Of a DNA stretch of 5,640 nucleotides, positions 1 to 5,244 are shown one piece after another. Position 1 is the first letter of the stretch. Each line of letters starts with the position of its first letter. This DNA comes from Hyphomicrobiales bacterium (GTDB taxonomy: Bacteria; Pseudomonadota; Alphaproteobacteria; Rhodobacterales; Rhodobacteraceae). A model generated the notes under the pieces. That model worked only from the letters and a program-made list of their open reading frames with translations, did not search any database and was not told the DNA's origin. The DNA is taken from NCBI GenBank assembly GCA_003558415.1, contig PWLT01000431.1, positions 1-5,640 of the forward strand, in the 5' to 3' direction. The translations under genes were made by a program, and so were the position numbers.

Positions 1-700
1 CATCGAGGCGGGCGCGCCCTTCGGGCTCAGGCAGGCGGGGGCGCGGGCCTATTCATCGGTGGCGACCGAATCGGGCTGGATCGCCTCGCCCTTGCCGGCG
101 ATCTATACCGGCGAGAAGATGCGCCCATACCGCGAATGGCTTGGAGCGCACAGCTTCGAGGCGGTGGCCTCGCTGGGGGGCAGCTATCATTCCGACGATA
201 TCGCGGATTACTATCTCACACCTTGGGACCTGGACTACGGCCGGGTGGTGAAGTTCGACCATGATTTCATCGGCCGCGCCGCGCTGGAGGAAATGGCGAA
301 GCGGCCCCACCGGCAGAAAGTGACGCTGGTGTGGGACCGCGACAGCGTGCTGGAGGTCTTCGCAGGACTGATGGAGCGGGGCGCGCCGCCGAAGATGCTG
401 GAGATGCCCACGGCCCATTACGCCGGGCATCCCTATGATCGTGTCGTCAGCGCCGGGCGCACGGTCGGGATGTCCACCTCGGTGGCCTATTCGGCGAATG
501 AGCGCGCCTGGCTGTCGCTGGCGATGGTGGAGCCGGGGCTTGCGGAGACGGGAACCGGGCTTTCGCTCATCTGGGGGGAGCCGGGCGGCACCCCGACCAG
601 GCCGACGGTCGAGCGCCACCGCCAGATGGAGATCGCGGCGACGGTCTATCCCTGGCCGATCCACGAGGAGACGCGGCGCCGCTACCGCAACCGCCGCTGA
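1..700 (+). CDS. LigM/DesA-type THF-dependent O-demethylase (GcvT family), C-terminal half, 5'-truncated by window edge
   Basis: This is the last 232 residues of an aminomethyltransferase-fold protein; the reading frame enters at base 2 and ends at TGA 698-700. By comparison with the downstream paralogue about 230 N-terminal residues lie outside the window. Visible landmarks are GARAYS at residues 13-18, whose Tyr aligns with the catalytic Tyr247 of Sphingobium LigM (recalled from its structure), ESGWIASPLPAIY just after it, KFDHDFIGRAALE in the middle, and LIWGEPGG near the end. It aligns without large gaps to the gene at 894-2303, at roughly 45-50% identity by eye, highest in the first 100 residues. 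Family knowledge says such enzymes transfer a methyl group from an aryl methyl ether (vanillate, syringate, 3-O-methylgallate) to tetrahydrofolate in the cytoplasm. The second half diverges more (YSANER against YSYNER), so a different substrate from the paralogue is plausible. The family call is firm; the substrate is unknown. Confidence 0.88.
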   Translation, partial: IEAGAPFGLRQAGARAYSSVATESGWIASPLPAIYTGEKMRPYREWLGAHSFEAVASLGGSYHSDDIADYYLTPWDLDYGRVVKFDHDFIGRAALEEMAKRPHRQKVTLVWDRDSVLEVFAGLMERGAPPKMLEMPTAHYAGHPYDRVVSAGRTVGMSTSVAYSANERAWLSLAMVEPGLAETGTGLSLIWGEPGGTPTRPTVERHRQMEIAATVYPWPIHEETRRRYRNRR

Positions 701-724
701 GTCCGGGCAAGCCCCGCAGAGGCA

Positions 725-755
725 CCCGCCCGCGGCCGGGAAGGCGGCGGGCAGG
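725..755 (+). terminator. Possible weak GC-rich hairpin after the first demethylase gene
   Basis: GCCCGC at 728-733 can pair with GCGGGC at 747-752, with two further G-C pairs outside one mismatch. It starts about 25 bases after the stop codon at 700. No T-run follows, so it is not a standard intrinsic terminator and may only stabilise a 3' end or be chance in GC-rich DNA. Confidence 0.2.
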
Positions 756-773
756 CGGATCAACTTAAAGGTA

Positions 774-786
774 ATCGTATACATCA
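774..786 (-). promoter_or_regulatory. Candidate regulator-binding site 1 (GTATAC-centred)
   Basis: Read on the minus strand this is TGATGTATACGAT. It matches 12 of 13 bases of the site at 859-871 but in the opposite orientation. The GTATAC core (777-782) is the type of dyad bound by many GntR-family regulators. It lies in the relatively AT-rich part of the gap between the two demethylase genes, 86 bases centre to centre from site 2. Which protein binds it is inference; the FCD-type GntR gene at 3537-4316 is the nearest candidate. Confidence 0.5.
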
Positions 787-840
787 TGCTCGACCAGTCT
801 GGCGATTTGCTGAGAAATGGCCGCCAATTCAGGTTGCCTT

Positions 841-869
841 TTGCATTCCATTCGATATTGATGTATACA
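841..869 (+). promoter_or_regulatory. Candidate sigma70-like promoter for the second demethylase and metF
   Basis: TTGCAT at 841-846 (-35) and TATACA at 864-869 (-10) are separated by exactly 17 bases. The hexamers match the consensus at about 3/6 and 4/6, so this is moderate and suggestive only. Transcription would begin near 875-878, giving a leader of under 20 bases before the GTG at 894 that still includes the Shine-Dalgarno sequence. The -10 hexamer is embedded in GTATAC site 2, the usual arrangement for repression by steric block. Confidence 0.4.
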
Positions 870-871
870 AT
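859..871 (+). promoter_or_regulatory. Candidate regulator-binding site 2 (operator overlapping the -10)
   Basis: The bases are TGATGTATACAAT, with a perfect 8-base palindrome TGTATACA at 862-869. It repeats site 1 (774-786) in inverted orientation with one mismatch. It overlaps the putative -10 and ends 22 bases before the GTG start, a position suited to repression. GntR-family proteins often use such dyads; the binding protein is not shown by the sequence. Confidence 0.55.
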
Positions 872-880
872 GCACTGAGT

Positions 881-887
881 GGGAGGA
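881..887 (+). promoter_or_regulatory. Shine-Dalgarno sequence that decides the GTG start at 894
   Basis: GGGAGGA lies 6 bases before GTG 894. An in-frame GTG at 879 lies upstream of this sequence and has no comparable ribosome site, so 894 is preferred. The resulting 469-residue product fits the family length of about 470. Confidence 0.8.
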
Positions 888-893
888 CCAATC

Positions 894-2303
894 GTGACCG
901 CAAGATCGCTTCAGGACCTGATGGACAGCCGTGGCAGCGTGGTGGAGATGCTGCGCAATTCGGATGCCGGGATTTACGTCTACCCGGTCGTCGCGGCCGA
1001 GTTCAGCAACTGGCGCAGCGAGCAGAAGGCGTGGCGCGAGAGTGCTGTGCTTTTCGACCAGTCGCATCACATGGACGAGGTGGTGATCGAGGGGCCGGAT
1101 GCGGCGACATTCCTCGAGGGGCTGGCGATCAACAGCTTTTCGAACTTCTCCACCAACCGCGCCAAGCATTTCGTGCCGTGTTCGCCCGAGGGCCATGTGA
1201 TCGGCGACCACATCATGTTCCGCGAGGCCGAGGACAGGTTCCTCTCCGTCGGGCGCGCGCCGGTGTCGAACTGGCTGCTCTACAACGCCTCGAAGGGCGA
1301 GCATGACGTCAAGCTCACCCACAGCCCGCGTTCGCCCTCGCGCCCCGATGGCCGCGAGGTCCGGCGCATCCATTACCGCTTCCAGATCCAGGGGCCGCAG
1401 GCTGACGAGGTGCTCGAAAAGCTGCATGGCGGGCCGCTGCCCGAAATCAGGTTCTTTCATGTCGACTGGCTCAACGCGGCCGGGCGCAAGGTGCGCGCGC
1501 TGCGTCACGGCATGGCCGGGGCGCCGGGGCTGGAGATCTGGGGGCCCTATGACGAACGCGACGAGGTGCGCGCAGCGATCCTCAAGGCGGCTGCGGAGGC
1601 CGGCGTCGATCTCTATCAGGTCGGCGCGCGGGCCTATTCCACCAACACGCTGGAATCGGGCTGGATCCCCTCGCCGCTGCCGGCGGTCTATTCGAGCCCC
1701 GAACTGGCGGATTATCGCCGCTGGCTGACCGAGCAGCACTATGAGGCGTTTGCCTCTATCGCGGGCAGCTTCGTCTCCGACAGGATCGAGGATTACTACA
1801 CCACGCCCTATGAGCTGGGCTACGGCATCTATGTCAAGTTCGACCACGATTTCACCGGGCGCGCCGCGCTGGAGAAGCTCAAGGACCAGCCGCGCCGGCG
1901 CAAGGTCACCTTCGAGTGGAACGCCGAGGATCTGATGCAGGTGATCGCCTCGGCCTTCCGGCCCGGAGAGGATCACTTCAAATGGGTCGATCTGCCGCAG
2001 CCCAATTACGGATCGTCGAGCTTCGACAAGGTCATGCTGGGCGACAAGCTGGTCGGGCTGTCGATGTTCAACGGCTACAGCTACAATGAACGCTGCATGC
2101 TGTCGCTGGGCATCGTCGATGAGAGCGTCAAGGAGGGCGATGTGCTCACCCTGATCTGGGGCGAGCCCGATGGCGGCACCTCCAAACCCTCGACCGAGCC
2201 GCACCGCCAGGCCGAGATCCGCGTGCGCGTCGCCCCGGTGCCGTATTCGCGCGAGGTGCGCGAGAACTATGCCGATAGCTGGCGCAAGAAGGGCACCGTG
2301 TGA
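894..2303 (+). CDS. LigM/DesA-type THF-dependent aryl O-demethylase (GcvT family), complete
   Basis: This is a 469-residue cytoplasmic protein of the GcvT-like O-demethylase family, close to the length of Sphingobium LigM (about 471). The expected reaction is transfer of a methyl group from an aromatic methyl ether to tetrahydrofolate, giving a phenol and 5-methyl-THF. Landmarks are YVYPVV at 28-33, VLFDQSHHM at 52-60, VGRAP at 119-123, RHGMAGAPGLEIWGP at 204-218, GARAYS at 244-249, KFDHDF in the second half and LIWGEPDGG near the end. By comparison with LigM recalled from memory, Gln56, His59, Arg121 (substrate carboxylate) and Tyr248 (catalytic Tyr247 in LigM) are all kept, so an active enzyme on a carboxylated methoxy-aromatic is plausible. 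It has its own candidate promoter and GTATAC site upstream, and metF follows 59 bases downstream, probably in the same transcript. It is a paralogue of the partial gene at 1-700. Exact substrate (vanillate, syringate, other) cannot be assigned. Confidence 0.9.
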   Translation: MTARSLQDLMDSRGSVVEMLRNSDAGIYVYPVVAAEFSNWRSEQKAWRESAVLFDQSHHMDEVVIEGPDAATFLEGLAINSFSNFSTNRAKHFVPCSPEGHVIGDHIMFREAEDRFLSVGRAPVSNWLLYNASKGEHDVKLTHSPRSPSRPDGREVRRIHYRFQIQGPQADEVLEKLHGGPLPEIRFFHVDWLNAAGRKVRALRHGMAGAPGLEIWGPYDERDEVRAAILKAAAEAGVDLYQVGARAYSTNTLESGWIPSPLPAVYSSPELADYRRWLTEQHYEAFASIAGSFVSDRIEDYYTTPYELGYGIYVKFDHDFTGRAALEKLKDQPRRRKVTFEWNAEDLMQVIASAFRPGEDHFKWVDLPQPNYGSSSFDKVMLGDKLVGLSMFNGYSYNERCMLSLGIVDESVKEGDVLTLIWGEPDGGTSKPSTEPHRQAEIRVRVAPVPYSREVRENYADSWRKKGTV

Positions 2304-2346
2304 CCATACACCGCCGGGCGCGTGACGCGCACCCGGCGACACGCCG

Positions 2347-2354
2347 AAAGGGAG
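2347..2354 (+). promoter_or_regulatory. Shine-Dalgarno sequence of metF, decides the ATG start
   Basis: AAAGGGAG lies 8 bases before ATG 2363. The frame is open back to a GTG at 2300 that overlaps the previous stop codon (GTGA). That longer form would add 21 Arg/His-rich residues that look non-native, so ATG 2363 is preferred. Confidence 0.7.
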
Positions 2355-2362
2355 TATCCGCA

Positions 2363-3286
2363 ATGTCAGTCCTCAACTTCATCCGCAACCGGGGCAGGGG
2401 CGGCGAGTCGCCGATCCCCGGCCTCGGCGAAACTGTTGCCGGATACTCCATCGAGGTGATGCCGCGCACGGCCGCCAAGATCGAGCGTTTCGATGCGCTG
2501 CTGCCCGAGGGCACGCGGGTCTATATCGCCCAAATCGACGGCACGCCGATCGAGGAGATGGTCGCCACCGCGCGCCGGCTGCGCGAGGAGGGCTTCGCGG
2601 CCATGCCGCATATCCCCGCGCGCATCATCGCCGAGCGCGCACAGCTCGAGGACTGGCTGCGCCGCTACCGCGACGAGGCCGGCGTTGACGAGGCGCTGCT
2701 GCTCGCCGGTGGCGTGGGCACCCCGCGCGGCGAATTCCACAGCTCGATGCAGCTGATGGAGACGGGTCTGTTCGACCGCTACGGTTTCCGGCGCCTGCAT
2801 GTCGCCGGCCACCCCGAGGGCAACCGCGACATCGACCCCGATGGCGGCACCGCGCTTGTCGATGACGCGCTGCGCTGGAAGCAGGATTTTGCCAGCCGCA
2901 CCGATGCGCAGATGGCGATTGTCACGCAGTTCGCCTTCGAGGCGCAGCCGATCATCGACTGGGCCGGGCGCATCTCCGAGGCAGGCATCGACCTGCCCAT
3001 CCATCTCGGCGTTGCGGGGCCGACCAAGCTGCAGACGCTCATCAAGTTCGCGGTCGCCTGCGGCGTCGGTCCCTCCATCCGTGTGCTGCGCAAGCGCGCG
3101 ATGGATGCGCGAAAGCTGCTCATGCCCTATGAGCCCGATGAGGTGCTCGCGGAAATCGCCGCGCATCGCGCCGTGAACCCGGCCAGCCCGATCGCTCAAA
3201 TCCACGTCTTTCCGCTCGGCGGCATCCGCTCGAGTGCGGAGTGGATGAACCGTCAGGCGCGTGTCGGGGCTGCCGTGGCGTCGTAA
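2363..3286 (+). CDS. metF: Methylenetetrahydrofolate reductase (MetF family, divergent C1-catabolic type)
   Basis: This is a 307-residue flavoprotein-type TIM barrel of the MetF family, of normal length. In this context it most likely runs in the oxidative direction, converting 5-methyl-THF made by the upstream demethylases to 5,10-methylene-THF. Landmarks are SIEVMPRTA at 29-37, whose Glu31 matches the catalytic Glu28 of E. coli MetF, LLLAGG at 112-117, HVAGHPEGN at 146-154 (counterpart of the AxYPExH segment), TQFAFEA at 188-194 and LGVAGPTKLQ at 215-224. The loop at 112-119 carries no Asp where E. coli has Asp120 in its RGD segment; this is an alignment by eye. A ligM-metF arrangement is known in Sphingobium SYK-6, where a formyl-THF ligase gene (ligH) follows; here no such gene follows, because the next gene is convergent. 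Confidence in the family is high; the direction of catalysis is inferred from neighbours. Confidence 0.9.
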   Translation: MSVLNFIRNRGRGGESPIPGLGETVAGYSIEVMPRTAAKIERFDALLPEGTRVYIAQIDGTPIEEMVATARRLREEGFAAMPHIPARIIAERAQLEDWLRRYRDEAGVDEALLLAGGVGTPRGEFHSSMQLMETGLFDRYGFRRLHVAGHPEGNRDIDPDGGTALVDDALRWKQDFASRTDAQMAIVTQFAFEAQPIIDWAGRISEAGIDLPIHLGVAGPTKLQTLIKFAVACGVGPSIRVLRKRAMDARKLLMPYEPDEVLAEIAAHRAVNPASPIAQIHVFPLGGIRSSAEWMNRQARVGAAVAS

Positions 3287-3317
3287 GGCGCGGCCCGTTG
3301 GCGGCGGCCTAGGCGCC
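3287..3317 (+). terminator. GC-rich hairpin immediately after metF
   Basis: Directly after the TAA, GGCGC and GGCC (3287-3295) can pair with GGCC (3306-3309) and GCGCC (3313-3317). This leaves a 10-base loop and a 3-base bulge. No T-tract follows, so it may be a weak or factor-assisted 3' end. It lies between convergent genes, where a terminator is expected. Confidence 0.3.
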
Positions 3318-3536
3318 ACGCGTCCGAGGTCCGGCGGTTCGGGGTGTTTGCGATGTGCCGGGGTCAGCCGATCGGTGTGAGGCCGCAGGCTGGTAGCCGG
3401 GCGACCCATTCGGCCTTCAGTCGTGCAAGCCGCGCAGGGGGCAGGGTGCGCACAGCCCGGTACTCGGGCCTTGCCAGGGTACACGCATCGCCCATGCACG
3501 GGCGCGGCTTCTGCCCCGTCGCGCGGCCGGCACCGC
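3318..3536. other. Convergent intergenic region, no confident gene
   Basis: This stretch separates metF from the end of the oppositely oriented GntR gene. No RNA gene or strong terminator is visible. On the minus strand a 43-codon frame (3364-3495, ATG to TGA) reads like the tail of a protein, rich in Leu, Arg, Ala and Pro and containing ARPEYRAVRTLPPARLARLK. It lacks a Shine-Dalgarno sequence and is open further upstream into the GntR 3' end. It could be a gene remnant or chance; I do not call it a gene. Confidence 0.5.
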
Positions 3537-4316
3537 TCAGAACAGCGGCTCCTCGGGCAGAAACCGCCGGATAACGGCCGCTTCCTGTGCCTTCATGAAC
3601 CTATGCGCGGTGTCCATGTGCTCGCCCAGCACCGAGCGCGCGCGCTCGGCATCGCCGTCGCGCAAGGCCGCGAGCAGCCGGGCCTGAAATTCGACGCCGC
3701 TTTGCCACAGGTGCGGGTTGGGCGGATCGTAGAGACCGCGTGTGACGGTGATTTCGCTGAGCATGTTGGCGGTGAACCGGATCAGGAACCGCAGCAGCGG
3801 ATTGTCCGACATCTCGGCGAGCTGGGCATGAAAACGCAGCGAGCCGATATGCTGTTCACGCTCTTCCTCGGCGGTGGTGGCGGGCTGGGCGGCATAGCTC
3901 GCCCGGGTTGCCTCCAGTTCGGCGAGCTGCTCGTCGCTCAGCCGTCCGGCGAGAGAGGCCGCCAGTTCCGGCTCCAGCGCGCGCCGGAGCTGATAGATGT
4001 CGTCGATCGTGAGGTCGCGGAAGTAGAAATAGTTACCCAGCAGCGCCGCGGCGCGCTGTTCGCTGACGGCGTGGACGAACACCCCGCCGCCCGGCCCGGT
4101 GCGCGATTTCACCAGCCCCTGCGCCTCGAGAATGCGCAACGCCTCGCGGATCGTGCTCTTGGCCATTGCGAAGCGGTCGATAAGTTCCGGTTCGCTCGGC
4201 AGGCGGTGGCCGGGCTGCCAGCCCTCCTCCATCACCCATTGCTTGATGGCCTCGGCCACCTGCTGGGGACGCGAGAGCCGGGGCTCAGGGGTCGAGCGGG
4301 TGGTGGCAGGCGGCAA
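3537..4316 (-). CDS. GntR-family transcriptional regulator, FadR/FCD subfamily
   Basis: The product is 259 residues from TTG 4316. It has an N-terminal winged helix-turn-helix at about 17-80 (HRLPSEPELIDRF, STIREALRILEAQGLV, then the Gly-rich wing GPGGGVFV) and a helical FCD ligand-binding domain at about 103-245 (DIYQLRRALEPELA, FHAQLAEMSDNPLL, GDAERARSVLGEHM). FCD regulators usually bind small carboxylic acids and act as repressors; VanR, which controls vanillate demethylation, belongs to this subfamily. Of the usual FCD metal ligands, Asp106, His163 and His233 appear present, while the third, normally His, aligns with Gln211 (by eye). The TTG is chosen because GGGAGGAG at 4323-4330 lies 6 bases upstream; an in-frame ATG at 4394 would add 26 Cys/Ala/Pro-rich residues not typical of the family. 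The start overlaps the preceding ABC gene by 32 bases, so it is probably the last gene of the transporter operon. Target and effector are unknown; the convergent demethylase locus is a reasonable candidate. Confidence 0.9.
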   Translation of the reverse strand: MPPATTRSTPEPRLSRPQQVAEAIKQWVMEEGWQPGHRLPSEPELIDRFAMAKSTIREALRILEAQGLVKSRTGPGGGVFVHAVSEQRAAALLGNYFYFRDLTIDDIYQLRRALEPELAASLAGRLSDEQLAELEATRASYAAQPATTAEEEREQHIGSLRFHAQLAEMSDNPLLRFLIRFTANMLSEITVTRGLYDPPNPHLWQSGVEFQARLLAALRDGDAERARSVLGEHMDTAHRFMKAQEAAVIRRFLPEEPLF

Positions 4317-5244
4317 GCTGGTCTCCTCCCATGCGACGCAGTTCGGGCACTTCGCGGCGGCACAGATCACTGGCGCGCGGACAGCGGTTGGCAAAGGCGC
4401 AACCCGGCGGCGGGTTGAGCGGGTCGGGAAGCTCCGTGTCCTTTTGCTCGGGTGCGGTCAAGGGGCGTCCGACCACCGGGGCGCTGTCGGCAAGAAGTTT
4501 CGTGTAGGGGTGGCGCGGGCTGGCAAAGATGCGCGACGCCTCGCCCATCTCCACGACCGCGCCGAAATAGAGCACCGCCACGCGGTCGCTCACCGCCTCG
4601 ACCACGGCGAGGTCGTGGCTGATGAAGAGATAGGTGAGGTTGAATTCCTCGCGCAGCCGGGCAAGCAGGTTGAGCACCTGTGCCTGCACCGACACGTCTA
4701 GTGCGGAAACCGGCTCGTCGAGGATCAGGATGCGCGGCGCGGCCGCCAGTGCGCGCGCAATACCGATGCGCTGGGCCTGGCCTCCCGAGAACTCGTGCGG
4801 GTAGCGCCCCAGGAACTCCTCGCGCAGGTTCACGCTGTCGAAGATCTCCGAGATCCGTGCGCGCAGCTTTTCGCCGCGCATGCCGTGCAGCCGGCGCAGC
4901 GGCGCCTCCATGATCTGGCGGATCGTCTTGCGCGGGTTGAGGCTGCTGATCGGATCCTGGAAAACATACTGGATCAGCCGCCCGAAAGCCGCCGGGTCGG
5001 ACTTGTCGAGCGCCTTGCCGGCGATTTCGATCGAGCCCCCGGTGGGGGGCTCCAGCCCCACCAGCATCCGCGCCAGCGTGGACTTGCCGCAGCCGGACTC
5101 GCCCACGATGCCCAGCGTCTCGCCCTCCCGCACCTCCAGCGTCGTGGGGTGGACCGCGCGCACCAGCCCGCGCGGCGGGCCGATGATCCGCTTGCCGATC
5201 TCGAAGGTCTTGGCGAGATCCTCGGTGCGCAGCGCAACGCTCAT
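4285..5244 (-). CDS. Dipeptide/oligopeptide-type ABC transporter ATP-binding protein (DppF/OppF family)
   Basis: This is a 319-residue cytoplasmic ATPase subunit that would pair with a second ATPase (DppD/OppD type) to drive import through two membrane subunits. All nucleotide-binding motifs are intact: Walker A GESGCGKST at 48-56, Q-loop VFQDP at 94-98, signature FSGGQ at 152-156, Walker B ILILDEP at 172-178, D-loop SALD at 180-183 and H-loop ISHD at 208-211. The C-terminal oligo_HPY region contains HPYTKLL at 245-251. It is followed by a four-cysteine set (Cys282, Cys288, Cys295, Cys313) of the kind reported to hold an iron-sulfur cluster in some Dpp ATPases. The ATG at 5244 has GGAG 8 bases upstream and overlaps the preceding stop codon as ATGA, so translation is coupled to the chimeric gene upstream. 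The substrate cannot be told; family names reflect peptides, but sugars, nickel and opines are also carried. No permease or binding protein gene lies in the window. Confidence 0.92.
   Translation of the reverse strand: MSVALRTEDLAKTFEIGKRIIGPPRGLVRAVHPTTLEVREGETLGIVGESGCGKSTLARMLVGLEPPTGGSIEIAGKALDKSDPAAFGRLIQYVFQDPISSLNPRKTIRQIMEAPLRRLHGMRGEKLRARISEIFDSVNLREEFLGRYPHEFSGGQAQRIGIARALAAAPRILILDEPVSALDVSVQAQVLNLLARLREEFNLTYLFISHDLAVVEAVSDRVAVLYFGAVVEMGEASRIFASPRHPYTKLLADSAPVVGRPLTAPEQKDTELPDPLNPPPGCAFANRCPRASDLCRREVPELRRMGGDQLAACHHPLDP
4323..4330 (-). promoter_or_regulatory. Shine-Dalgarno sequence inside the ABC gene that sets the GntR TTG start
   Basis: On the minus strand GGGAGGAG lies 6 bases before TTG 4316, within the last codons of the ABC ATPase gene. 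The near-perfect ribosome site argues for the rare TTG start and for translational coupling with the upstream gene. Confidence 0.7.

Noticed and set aside
879..893. GTG 879 as the demethylase start
   Set aside because: It precedes the GGGAGGA ribosome site and would place that site inside the coding region. GTG 894 is correctly spaced.
765..2363. 532-codon minus-strand open frame antisense to the demethylase
   Set aside because: It lies opposite a gene with clear family motifs. Its product is Arg/His/Ala-rich with no recognisable domain, typical of antisense frames in high-GC DNA.
2366..3499. 377-codon minus-strand frame antisense to metF
   Set aside because: It shadows the conserved MetF frame, and its composition is low-complexity Arg/Ala/Gly/His without motifs.
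3533..3548. CCGCT/AGCGG inverted repeat at the GntR stop codon as a terminator
   Set aside because: It has only five base pairs, overlaps the coding end and has no T-tract on either side.
3423..4418. 331-codon plus-strand frame across the GntR gene
   Set aside because: It is antisense to a regulator with intact wHTH and FCD domains, and no domain is recognisable in the plus-strand product.
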